A stretch of 64,000 bases of DNA from Hypericum androsaemum (lineage: Eukaryota > Streptophyta > Magnoliopsida > Malpighiales > Hypericaceae): NCBI GenBank assembly GCA_963995505.1, contig OZ023182.1, forward strand, positions 9,540,707 to 9,604,706, read 5' to 3'. Within the stretch, counting starts at the first letter, position 1. Each line of letters starts with the position of its first letter. Below, piece by piece: positions 50,411 to 60,583 of this stretch. The position numbers and the translations under genes are program-made. The notes under the pieces were generated by a model, which worked only from the letters and a program-made list of their open reading frames with translations, searched no databases and was not told the DNA's origin.

Positions 50411-51492
50411 ATGTCAGGTCGTAGGATTTGCTAAAAGTATTATTTTTGCTCATATCATGAACATTGAATTTGTTATTCAATGCGATAGATATTATTTTTG
50501 GTAATGTTAATATTAATTTGAGTAACATTTTTTATAATGAATGTCAGACAGAGAAGTAGTCTACTCACACAAGTATTTACCTCAATGGGAGTCATAAGTT
50601 GATTCTTAAATGAGATCAGGCAATTTTAGAACATCATTAATTATTGAGTACCTGTTCTAAAAAATAAATGTCATCTTACATAACTACAAGAAAGGGTCTT
50701 GTTAAAACCTAAGACTATTGGTGGTGCAAGCAATGGATACTGCATTAAATAAGTTTTGTGAACTTATAGGATTATATGGAATCCAATGGTAAAAAATAGG
50801 TGGAACTTGCCATAATTATGTCTTGATACCCTGGAGTAGTCTTTGGGTAGAATAAAGTTGTTGTTAATATACATCGTAGTTGATGCTCTAGTATTGTGTT
50901 ATTTGTGAAAGACATGTGCTCCTTTCAGAGGATAGAATACCATAACACATGAATTATGTCATCTGTGTTTTTTTACATATGGATGTGAAATCAATTTATT
51001 ACAAAATAATTTTAGTTTTCCTAGTGTGAGACCGATTCTGAAAATTATATCCTTAAGATCCTTAACATATTTTGGAAGTATGGTTTAGTGTAGCTAGCTT
51101 GAAAAATCTTTAAAGAGTCATAGTTTAGATTCGACCTAGCAAGACTAACTGAAAAAGAAATTGGATCATAATGGAAGAAATATAGTTAGATGAGAATATT
51201 CTCTATCGATCACATTCTGGAAGCTTCTTCGTTCGCTGAGAGTAACACAATAGTGAACACGAATAGATTATTTCAGAAATCACATATGGTAATAATGAAT
51301 GTGAGATAAGACCTAGGGTAAGGCATACTTTATATGATTGAGGTGCTAATCAAGACGCTATCATCCAAGTGGCCGCTATGTGCTCTTGGGTTTAGTAAAG
51401 TGCACTCGATGTATACTGGTCGTACGGTATTTCTGCCAAACACAAAAATGAGAGAGTTGATTGATTATGGCCAATCATTTGTGAGTGGAAGA

Positions 51493-51935
51493 TGTTAGTT
51501 TTTTCCACCCATGATTTATCCTTTAAGTTAAATTAATAAAAAGATAAAATAAATATTTTTAGTTTAACTGAAAGAGTTTGAATAGGGACAAAAGTTGTTA
51601 AACATGATAACAACTCAATCCCAACTATCTCTCCTGAAAAATCCTTTCAAATAAGAAAAAGGTTGAGTTGAGAATGGGAGAGGAAATTCTACGGATAAAC
51701 ACACGGAAAAAAGAGAAAGAAAAGTTCTCTATGAGAAATGCTTCAGGGCTTTTAGGCCATCATCTCTGCTTCGTTGATATGTGAGTAGGAATTGATCAGT
51801 GATGAACCTCCATCAAGATATTGTGAAGAACGTATTAAGAAAAAACTGTGTATAAGAGATATTTTAATGAACATGTTCATTATTATTTAGGTTTATTTAT
51901 ATAATTATGATTACTTATGCTCACATAAACCATCA
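51493..51935 (+). repeat. Copia-2 3' LTR, 443 bp
   Basis: TGTTAG to ...CCATCA, preceded by the purine tract gagtggaaga and followed by TSD acaac (51936-51940), which equals 16111-16115. Homologous to 16116-17689 minus MULE-1. Confidence 0.8.
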
Positions 51936-51940
51936 ACAAC

Positions 51941-52301
51941 AAACAAATCATTGATATTAAAAATTGATATTATGAACCAATTCAAAACTATTTTTTTAAT
52001 TTTTTGCAAAACAAATATTTTAATATTTTAAATAGCATTTAACAGAAAATCTACTAATATTTGTTTAGTAAAATAGATTTTTTTTATTTTTCAAAGAATT
52101 AATTAGCAAAATAAAATATTTAGTGAAGTTAAAAATTTATTTAACATTTGACAATCAAAATAAATTATAAAAGAACCTAAATTATTCCTAAACTACTAGT
52201 AGATTGTAATCTACTAGTTTTATAGGGTAGAATATCAATTTACTCCCAGGCTACCCTAAAATTGTTATCTACTACCTAAAAAATTTTCATCAAACGGGGC
52301 C
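51941..52301. mobile_element. Right half of the TIR element begun at 15569
   Basis: AT-rich, ending ...CAAACGGGGCC, the inverted counterpart of GGCCCCGTTTGG at 15569. The outer flank gaa is the same on both sides. The two halves together make about 0.9 kb. Confidence 0.6.
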
Positions 52302-52581
52302 GAAGACGTCCAATGATTGGCAACAGAAAGAAAGGGACATCGTATATGGCAACACAAACAAAATCATATTAGCTACAGGTCCTTAGCCTTGGCCACTAAG
52401 GCATCTAATGTGCATGCTTCCCTGCTCTCAACATTGTGTCGGCCCAATTTAGGAGTACCTCCTTCAATGGCATGATTTACGTTGGTGAGGATTGAACAGA
52501 ACACCTATTTAAGTGAATTCAAGTTTCTTAATACTTGTACCAATTCTCGTTGTCTACTCCCAACCAATCATTCTCATTAAG
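52302..52581. other. Short intergenic stretch
   Basis: No gene or repeat recognised between the outer TIR element and the palindromic TGTAACGCC element. Confidence 0.4.
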
Positions 52582-53154
52582 TGTAACGCCCCGTGATCTG
52601 ACCGACAGTCTCCACAGACCAACACAGGTTTTTTCCAGCTTATTTTGTCCTCACTCACACACATCCCAAAAACTTTTCAGAAGGTCTCCTATCCTGGTCC
52701 TGCTTCCGGCCAAACACGTTTAACCTTGGAGTTCTCTCAGGATGTATGTTGAAAAATATCCTGAGAGAACTCCAATGTTAAACGCGTTTGGCCGGGAGTA
52801 GGATTATTTTTTTTAGTTTTGGATGGAAAAAGAATCATTTTCCTGACTAAAACTAGTTCCACACGGAGTCAATTTTTTAAAACTCAAGAATCTAATTCCA
52901 ATTTCTGTTGTTTTGAGGTTTCCAAACAGGCTATAAGTGATTTGGTTGGTACTATCCATGCCAACAAGGTGTACCTTTTTTTCTGGCACACATCCTGAGA
53001 GAACTCCAAGATTAAACGCGTTTGGCCGGAAGTAGTATAAGGATGGATGACCTTCTGGGAAGTTTTATGGTATGCGTGCGAGTGAAGACAAATCACGCTA
53101 GAAAAAACCTGTGTTGGTTTGTGGAGACAGTCGGTCGGATCACGGTGCGTTACA
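52582..53154. mobile_element. Palindromic TGTAACGCC...GCGTTACA element, 573 bp
   Basis: The ~160-bp arms are inverted copies: TGTAACGCCCCGTGATCTGA at the left, and the same type inverted at the right (gatcacggtgcgttaca). A third partial copy of the 'cctgagagaactccaa...cgcgtttggccgg' block lies at 52761-52795. TG...CA ends resemble an LTR. Flanks ttaag and ctaag may be a decayed 5-bp TSD. No coding capacity. It could be a rearranged solo LTR or a foldback element. Confidence 0.7.
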
Positions 53155-53675
53155 CTAAGAAAAGTAGAGGGATCAACAGGCAGTAGCCATTGGAGTAACT
53201 CAAGGCGTTGACCAGTCGTGAAAATGATTGACCTTTCTCTTTTCCTTTCACCAACCAAAAAAGATGAGACTCCATGATTACGCCCTCCAGTCCAGCTTCC
53301 ATCTACCTAAAGAGCAGGTTCTCCGTAAAGGTAAAGGTAAAGCTTTCACCAACAAGAACAGATAGAGCTAATTATGAACAGGCAATTGACTTTACGAGTT
53401 TGTACAGGGTTCCATATAAGAATCAGCTACAGCAACCCCTCCAAGAATCAAATGGTCAAAAACAACCCTCAAAAAATTCACACCACGCTCCCAAAGCAGC
53501 AGCAAATTAAAACTCTACAACTTGAAGTGGGGGAACAGAGTAAACATAATTAAAGAATTAAGGGCACTCGTTAACAAAAATGCAAAAAAAAGAAAGTCTT
53601 CTGAGCTCAAACCAACAGCTGCTGAGTATCGGTCATCACTGCAATAGAAGTGGCTAGCTGAGGTGCTGGTACTTT
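53155..53675. other. 3' flank of the DUF1005 gene
   Basis: Contains the 3' UTR of the minus-strand gene. Short plus-strand frames are not supported. Confidence 0.5.
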
Positions 53676-56059
53676 CTATAAGGCGGAATCTTGGTCATCG
53701 TGAATAAGCTCCTTCCTCAGCTTATGGGAGAAGAGGCGGCACGCGTCCATACTCAGATCAATTGCAGCTGAGAGAGCTACAAAAAGTGCAGCATCAGCCA
53801 TACAGGTTACATGCTGCACTCCAACTTGCACCACTGGCTTGCTTACCTTTCCTTCTCCCTCCACCGTCGACCCCATCACGAATCCTTTAACCGGGAACCT
53901 GAAGTTCGTTACAGTTTCGCGGAGTACCCTATTGTCAATGCAGAACTGGCCACCCTTTTTGACGCTCATTGTAGATTCTGCTATAGGAATACTATTAGTT
54001 GGGCTGTTGTCTGTGACGAGCTCGAACTTGTAACCAAGACCGTCAATAGGGCCCCTCTCACGCCACGCTTCCAGGCGACCCCAAGACTTCCAATTGCTAA
54101 CCGAGACCCCGTTAGGCCGGAGGATGAGCCAGGCACCGGGGTTCGATCTAGAGACACGGTCCGAGCCCGGAGAAGGCACAAACGGGGTGATCATGGATGC
54201 TGCTGCTACTGGGGAGCCAGAGAGGTCGTAAATCATTATCATCCACCCCTTGCGCTCTCTTCCGGCTCGCTCTCTTTCGCCGGGGAACCTTCTCATCCAT
54301 CCTCTGCTTGTTTTGGTGGTGTAGTCTGATGGGAGAGACCTGAAGTGTAAACTTAGATTAGAAACTTGTGAAAGCATACTATAATCAAAGCAGACAGTTG
54401 AAGAGAAGGGAAGAGAATAGTCAAACTCGAAGGCAAAAAAAAAAAGTTGCAAGTGAAATGCGCCTAGATGGTTGTTGCACATGGGAGACAATCATAAGAT
54501 AGTAATTAAAAATTGGGAAAATTTTCAACCGTTTGACCGTATCAGCTGTGTTACGCTTTTTTATGTTCCAGGAGTGATCTCAACATTTCTAGAACTGAGC
54601 ATGTCCTAATCCCAACATGTGGGGGAGGGGATAAAATGGACGTTAATTAAAAATGAAGGAACCACTAAAATGATTAAAATAGAGGTGGGTGGCCCCAAAA
54701 CAAGGCATATCATATATCGTCGTTTCGTTACCAGCTATGCAAGAAATTGACAAGGCACATGGGCCAAGTACTTTTTTCCAGAAATCACAATCGACCCTTT
54801 TCCCCACACCTTGTAACTGCAGTAACGAAAGGCCCAATGTCTTAATGAGACATGCCATTAAGAAAGCCGGGGTTATTATTTAATAAACATCGGGTTAACC
54901 AACTAATTAATCGCGTATCTACCGCCAAATCCATGCATTAACTACCATCACCCTCGCCCATGTCACACCCTTATTGGTTTCACGCTAAAATTGAACTAGT
55001 TTGTTTTTATTTTACAAAAAGGAAAATGACGTTACCCTATTTGTAAGTAATACAAGAGTACATCATAAGGATAAATTCCCACAAGGGGAGTAATCCTTAA
55101 GTCCACCTTCTTAAGATTTAGATCAAATCAATTTTCGATAAATACGAAGTTCAACATTGATTTCTCGATTTTTATCGGGTTTTTTGAATATAGTAAAATA
55201 TAAATACCCGACAAATCTAAAAAAAAAAGAAATTTAGCATTAATTCCTTTCCTTCCATTCCTGTGCTTCTCTCAAAGATGATCCAAAAGAGAATGATGAG
55301 GTCATAAAATATCAAAGTAGCATGGCAAAAATTAGGAAATTATCTTAACGTCATCAAATAAAACCTAATAGAAAACAATGAAATATGTTTCCAGTAACTT
55401 TTTTTTTGAAGTTAATTATATTTTCATCCACCACAGGAAAAAAAAGATAGAAGATAATAAAAGAATTACCGAGTACGGAAGTTCCGGTCAGCGCTGAACT
55501 TGCAACTGAAAACGGGCTGAAGCACATTCCCTTGAACCTGGAACACCACCGGGCTACACTCCGGCTCCCCTCCGAACCGGAACACGAACCGCGGATCAGG
55601 CTCGGCCCGAACCACCATGTGGATCCTGGCCGCCCCGCCCTCTCCGAGCTTCAACCACCCGCTGTGGAACACGCAGGCGCGGGCCTCCGCGTTCCCCGGG
55701 TCGACCCGGACCTCGACCCGCCCCAGCAGCTTCGCACCGGACACCCCGCAGGTCCGCCCCATCCGCCCCGCGTACACCGACACCCGCACCGCAGCAGGTC
55801 TCCCGGAGAAACGCCGGAGGGCCGCCGCGTCAAGATGGAACCCCGGAGCGGAGGTGCAGACGTCCGGCGGGGAAGGGGACTCGGGAGCTGAGGAGAGCGG
55901 GAGGAGGGCGGTCTGGGACGAGAAGCCCTTGAGCTTGATCTTGCAGAAGCATGGCGTGGAGGAGGGGTGGACCCCAGGGCCGGCCGTCTTTTTCGAGGAG
56001 GGCGGTAGTTTAAGGGAGAGGGACTCCACTATGAGACGGACGAACGGACATGGATCCAT
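53676..56059 (-). CDS. DUF1005 family protein, two exons
   Basis: Coding exons 56059-55470 and 54339-53676, with a 1130-bp intron (donor CG/GTAATT, acceptor TTCAG/G). The joined length is exactly 418 codons, so 417 residues. It starts MDPCPFVRL, the fixed N-terminus of the family. Conserved blocks follow: HPSSTPCFCKIKLK (about 31-44), AEPDPRFVFRF, ECSPVVFQVQGN and PVFSCKFS near the end of exon 1. In exon 2 come RKGWMIMIYDLSGSPVA, NPGAWLILRP, WGRLEAWRERG and DGLGYKFELV. The C-terminal ~40 residues are hydrophobic then basic. The molecular function of DUF1005 is unknown. Exon 1 is very GC-rich and the intron AT-rich. The gene appears intact, with no frameshift. Confidence 0.94.
54340..55469 (-). 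other. Intron of the DUF1005 gene
   Basis: GT-AG intron bounded by phase-compatible exons. AT-rich, with no nested gene recognised. The open frames across 54643-54883 have no support. Confidence 0.85.
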
Positions 56060-56164
56060 GATACGGCGGCGTTTTGATCAGGAATGTGGTGAGTGTTGGG
56101 ATTGGGTTTTGTAAGTTGTGTCCGTCTGTTTTTAAGGTTTGTGGTTTTTTTTGGGGTGGTCGCT

Positions 56165-56205
56165 GTATATATTTGTATTAGTGTCTCTCTCTCTCTCTCT
56201 CTCTC
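56165..56205 (-). promoter_or_regulatory. Putative core promoter of the DUF1005 gene: TATA-like box and (GA)11 tract
   Basis: On the minus strand an AAATATATAC box lies at about 56174-56165, roughly 105 bp upstream of the ATG. It is preceded by an 11-unit GA tract (56205-56184). GA/CT tracts near plant start sites are common core-promoter elements. Position fits; no direct proof. Confidence 0.45.
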
Positions 56206-56359
56206 GCTGTCACAGTAAGATGCTCAAGTGGAGGGGACACCTTTGTCTTGTCTATTTCCTGTTCTGTTTGTTTATTTCCTGTTTGTTTATTATAAGGAGC
56301 GGCCTCCGGGACCGGGAGTGGACGGTAAGTTTTAGGACTCTATTTTGGTAGTGTACTGT

Positions 56360-56738
56360 CGGAGCGGATTTGGTCCTGAAATGCCAAATTCAACCAGAAC
56401 CGTTCTGGACGATTCAATGGTTGATTTAGTTATGATTCAATGGTTCACTTAATTATGATTCAATGGTCTACTTAGTTATGATTCAATGGTCCGTTTTTTT
56501 CCGTCCCGGATAAATCGGGGTCCGTCCCAGTTACGATTCAATGGTTTACTCAGTTACGATTAAATGGTTTACTCAGTTACGATTCAATGGTTTACCCAGT
56601 TATGATTCAATGGTTGTGAACTTTTTATATTTTGCACCCCCGTATTTCTGCATTTTTGCAAAATAGTCTCCGCGTGTCTTTCAATAAAAATCTTCCAGCA
56701 CCGTGCTGGATTTGTCCTCCAGGACCAAATTCGGTCCC
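56360..56738. mobile_element. Minisatellite-bearing Mutator-like element, type B copy 1, perfect 9-bp TSD
   Basis: 379 bp. Ends CGGAGCGGATTTGGTCCTG and, inverted, GGGACCGAATTTGGTCCTGG. Perfect TSD gtgtactgt at 56351-56359 and 56739-56747. The interior consists of repeats of 'gttatgattcaatggtt' (about eight), then a block 'cgtatttctgcatttttgca' shared with type A elements. Confidence 0.9.
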
Positions 56739-56850
56739 GTGTACTGTTGGGTAACCTGGAACTGGTTCCTTCTGTTTGGGTAACCTGTTTTCTTGTTTAG
56801 TTTATTTCTTGTTCAATGGGAAGTCCAATGTCAATATTCCACACTTTTTG

Positions 56851-57731
56851 TGAATTGGGTTCGGAGTAAAGAAAATATTCCAGACTATTTGGAGTGAAGG
56901 GGAGAGCGCACTGGCATGTCCTTTTTTTTATAAGTAAAATTTTATTACCTACCAAGAAAATATCAAAGATGCACGAGTGCACTACACCAAAAGTGTCTAA
57001 AAAAGACACAAACCAAAGTTACACCAAAAAAATCGAAAGGCCCACCAAAAGCCCACCTCGATAGAAGCCCAAAAGCCCAGACCCTACCACCTCCAGTGAG
57101 GCCAAGAACCCAAAAACCCTAGGATCCTTGAGCACCACCACCACATCTCCGGCCAAATCCCGCAGCCAAACCTCGACCTCCTCCACGCCACTCGCCCATC
57201 AAAAGTGGCCTCATAGAACCACGAACCCAAGGAGGACGAAACGAAAGGAAGAGCCGAAAATGGCCAAGAAACCGAGACCAAAGCGAAGCAAAGAGCACCG
57301 ACCAGGACCAAACAGAAGAAGCGGACGCCATAAACCCTTCCACCCAATTACAGAAGAAGCAGAGCACCGACACTGGCATGTCCTGTTTATAATATCGGCA
57401 TGCGCCATTATGTGATACTGGCCATTATTTTTTGACAGCGGCATGTCCCGTCTACGATACTGGCACGCATGACTTTTTTTATTTTGGTCCCAATATTTTA
57501 GCATTTTTACAAAAAAGTCACACTGGTATTTCCCATTTACGATACCGGCATACCCCGGTTATGATATCGGCATGCACCGTTATATGATACCGGCCTGTGT
57601 TTACGATACCGGTGCTTATAGCTTTTTTTATTTTGTTCCCCGTATTTTAGCATTTTTGCAACAACAAAAAATTCGCATGTCTTCACTGCAAACGGTTCGA
57701 AATGGGGGCATTCCGTACCCAATCCAAACCC
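56851..57731. mobile_element. Type A minisatellite Mutator-like element, copy 2, interrupted by a LINE fragment
   Basis: The right end, inverted, reads GGGTTTGGATTGGGTACGGA, as in 19681-20132. The left end (attgggttcgga) is worn and lacks the outermost bases. Flanks cactttttg and tactttctg agree at 7 of 9. The interior has repeats 'gatac(t/c)ggcatg' and the block 'ttttggtccc...ttttgcaa'. Confidence 0.75.
56922..57370 (-). mobile_element. 5'-truncated LINE/retroposon 3' fragment with 13-bp TSD
   Basis: A perfect 13-bp duplication cactggcatgtcc flanks it (56909-56921 and 57371-57383). On the minus strand the insert ends in an A-rich tail (eight T on plus at 56922). Its 5' part is GC-richer exon-like sequence and its 3' part contains 'ggtgtagtgcactcgtgcat'. 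Target-primed retroposition is clear. Whether it derives from a LINE 3' UTR or a processed transcript is open. Confidence 0.82.
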
Positions 57732-57740
57732 TACTTTCTG

Positions 57741-58086
57741 AGGGACTTTGATCTTATGTTTGATTTCCATAATACAATAATGTAATTTTTAATTTTTAAG
57801 ATGGGATATTCCGACATATTAATTACGGAAGAACCAATTCTCTATTGTTTTTGGTTTTTAAAAAGTGTGATTTGAGATTTTTCTTGATAGACAGAGGAGA
57901 ACCGGGCCAGAGGGATTATAACATTTGTTCTCTCTTGTTATTTTGGAATTTTTGACACTGGTGAATTTTATCTTTTTTACAAAATCTTATATCAAAGTAC
58001 AAATTTTATCATCGCCTACTTATCCACAACCCGATTAAAAACTATTACTGTTCAATCATTAAATGCCCTTCCTTTTATAAAAAATA
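57741..58086. other. Intergenic, nothing recognised
   Basis: AT-rich sequence between two Mutator-like elements, without gene or repeat signals. Confidence 0.4.
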
Positions 58087-59520
58087 GGGAAAAGTACACA
58101 TAAGTATCCTATAGTTTTACCGATTATCACTTAGATACCCCATAGTTTTTGAACCGTAAAAAAGGTCCAACTTATTACCGTATTTTGTCACGGACCGGTC
58201 CCGGGGTCCAATTTGAGTTTTTTTGGCAAACGACGTCGTTTTATAGCCGACGTGGACTGCCACGTGGCAGTGAATGGAATTGTTTAATGCTGACATGGCG
58301 ATGGATAAATTACAAATTAGTACCAAATTTTTAAAAAAAGTGAAAATACCAAAAATAAAGATAAATCAGCTTCAGGGGGAATTGAACTCGGGTCTTTTGG
58401 TTGGAAGCCCGACATCATCACCAACTAGGCTACAACAAGAGAGTTGTTGATCAAACGTAGCATAAAATTTATATAATTAAATTATAAGGCGTGCAACCTT
58501 CTTCCTCCTGCCTCGTCTTCTCCAGATAATTAATTACGAAGCCCCACTACTCATGTATCAGAAATACCAAATTAGAAGCAAAATCACGAAACCCAGAAAA
58601 GAAATGCAGTCTCGAAACATTAGAAAATCGTGAGGCATTGGGTTTTCCTAATTAGAAGCAAAATTGATCTCTTGTTCTTTTTGGAGACGCACTCGACGAC
58701 ATAAAAGACGGCCTAGGACACAACGAAGGAGGAGAGGTAGGCGAGTTTCTGGAGGAACCAGCTCGGTCAACGCCCTCCACGACAAAGGAGGAGAGGTAGG
58801 CAATCTCCTCGGTCAACGCCCTCCACGACGTCATCGCGCCATCGGCCGCCGGCGACGTGGTTAGAACCAACTCACGAAGGTCTTCATCCCCAGCACACCT
58901 CGACGAACCAGATCCAATCCCGGCGGCTTCATCCACCAAATCCCTAATTATCCTCCCCCCGACCAAACCCCTAAGGTCATGTGTTAATCTGGTGGCGTTA
59001 ATGGTGGAAGAAAATGGATGAGGAGGAAAAATGGAAGCTTGGTGGGGGGTGGAGAGAAAAGGGAAGGAGACATGAGGGAGATGGGTTTTGGATTACGGGT
59101 CCGGGTTAGAGGTCGGATCTAGTCTATTAATTTGATTGTCTTCGGGCTTCTTGGGTTGGAGGTGACTGGTGTTGGTATTAATTTAATTTGACAAGCCAGG
59201 GAAGAAGAAAGAGAAGGAGGAGGAGGAGAAGAGAGAGAGAGGGGAGGAGGGGAAGAAGAAGGCGAGGTTTTTTTATGTAATATGGTACTAATTGGTAATT
59301 TACTATTGCCACATCAGCAATGACAATCCGGGTCACCGCCACGTGGCATTCCACGTAGGCGTCAAAACGACACCGTTTGTCCAAAAATCTCTGAACCAGA
59401 CCAATGGACCAGTCACTATCAAAATTCGTGAACAAGTTGGACATGTTTTACAGTTCAAAAACTACAGGGTACTCAAGTGATAATCAGTGAAATTATAGGG
59501 TACTTTTGTGTACTTTTCCC
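58087..59520. mobile_element. MULE-5: long-TIR Mutator-like element
   Basis: Ends GGGAAAAGTACACATAAGTA and, inverted, GGGAAAAGTACACAAAAGTA, with TIRs of about 200 bp including 'gattatcactt', 'agtttttgaac' and 'ccacgtggca' blocks. Flanks taaaaaata and taaaaatat are similar allowing one slip in the A run. The interior contains a tRNA-Gly-like segment (58376-58443) and GC-rich captured sequence (58650-58980). Confidence 0.85.
58376..58443 (-). other. tRNA-Gly(TCC)-like segment (A and B boxes) inside MULE-5
   Basis: The minus strand shows an A-box-like tagcctagttggtgatg, an anticodon-arm-like ggcttccaacc with TCC, and a B-box-like gagttcaattccc at proper spacing. The acceptor stem and several pairs do not fit a working tRNA, so this is a tRNA-derived relic, perhaps of a SINE, carried by the element. 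Confidence 0.55.
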
Positions 59521-59559
59521 TAAAAATATGGGCAAGGTGTTGTTTCCTTATTTAAACAA

Positions 59560-60574
59560 GGGAAAAGTCCACTTTAGTACCCTGTAGTATCACCCAAAAT
59601 CACTTTAGTACCCTGTGGTAAAAAACCGACCAATCGAGTCATACTTATTCCAATTAACATCAAAAAGGGCCTCGGGCAGCTGCCCGGATCTTCCCGAATG
59701 CTGCCCGACCATGTGGAACAGCCACATCACCTAAAATTGATGATGTGGCACCACGTGGACTCTCTCCCACTTCCCCTCTCTTCTCTTTCCTCCTCCTCCT
59801 CTTCTTCTTCTTCTTCTTCTTCTTCCCCTCACGCGGGCCGCCGCCATCTACATCCAGAACTTTGCCGTCCAACCTCCCCGACCTTGTCAGCGCCCTCCAC
59901 GACATCATCGCGCCGTCCACCGTCAACATCCTCCCTGGCGATGACGTCGTTTCATCGAAAAGGGAGCGGATTTGATTTGGGGGTCCGTCCACCTCCACCG
60001 TACCACTACACCTCCACCATCGTTCCGTCCCGCCTCGTCCCTTTTCCTTCATTAGTTGTTATAAAGTTTTGATCTTTAATAGTGTTGCATCTGCGATGAA
60101 TGTGTTTGGAAGGGAAAAGATTCAATTTTTTTAATGTTGGTGTTGGGTGTTTGTGTGGTTGAAGCAGATAGGATAATAAGGATAAAGATTAATTTTTACG
60201 TTTTGAACCTGGGAGTGAAATTGAAACATGGTTATTTTCTGGATTTAAAGGATGAAGTGGGAGAAACAGAGAGCGAGGATAGAGAAGGGGAAGAAGAAGA
60301 AGAAGAAGAAGAAGAAGAAGAAGAAGAGGAGGAGGAAAGAGAAGAGAGGGGAAGTGGGAGAGAGTCCACGTGGCGCCACATCATCAATTTTGGGTGATGT
60401 GGCTGTTCCACATGGTCGGGCAGTATTCGGGAAGATCCGGGCAGCTCCGGGCAGCTGCCCGAGGCCCTTTTTGATATTAATTGGAATAAGTATGACTCGA
60501 TTGGTCGATTTTTTACCACAGAGTACTAAAGTGATTTTGGGCGATACCACAGGGTACTAAAGTAGACTTTTCCC
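59560..60574. mobile_element. MULE-6: long-TIR Mutator-like element, perfect 9-bp TSD
   Basis: Ends GGGAAAAGTCCACTTTAGTA and, inverted, GGGAAAAGTCTACTTTAGTA. The arms extend about 280 bp each and include 'gggcagctgcccg', 'catgtggaacagccacatca' and a TTC/GAA microsatellite (59800-59826 and 60292-60330). Perfect TSD tttaaacaa at 59551-59559 and 60575-60583. The GC-rich middle (59830-60060) has captured-exon character (LVSALHDIIAPS). Confidence 0.93.
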
Positions 60575-60583
60575 TTTAAACAA

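Larger units (their letters stand above)
48333..51490 (+). pseudogene. Copia-2 pol remnant, part 2 (RT end, RNase H, 3' UTR)
   Basis: Directly after the chromovirus TSD the RT resumes with the YVDD active-site block (48378-48392), then MKDIRDFDYILEVKILRN (48458) and an RNase H with ASADSALDVDEQKSARGYIF (48757). EAIWLKR (48913) lies next to MULE-4. After it come a damaged C-terminus ('PMAKDVPDV' near 50380) and about 950 bp of non-coding 3' region, ending in the purine tract gagtggaaga before the LTR. Confidence 0.8.

Noticed and set aside
53811..54329. 172-residue plus-strand frame
   Set aside because: Antisense shadow of DUF1005 exon 2.
55532..56114. Long plus-strand frames rich in Pro/Arg
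   Set aside because: Antisense shadows of the GC-rich DUF1005 exon 1.
57084..57415. Overlapping frames on both strands in a GC-richer patch
   Set aside because: They belong to the retroposed fragment flanked by a 13-bp TSD and have no intact domain.
58376..58443. Functional tRNA-Gly gene
   Set aside because: Stem pairing outside the A/B-box regions is poor and it is internal to a transposon.
59660..60560. Ser- or Lys/Glu-rich frames on both strands
   Set aside because: Translations of TTC/GAA microsatellites in the MULE-6 arms.
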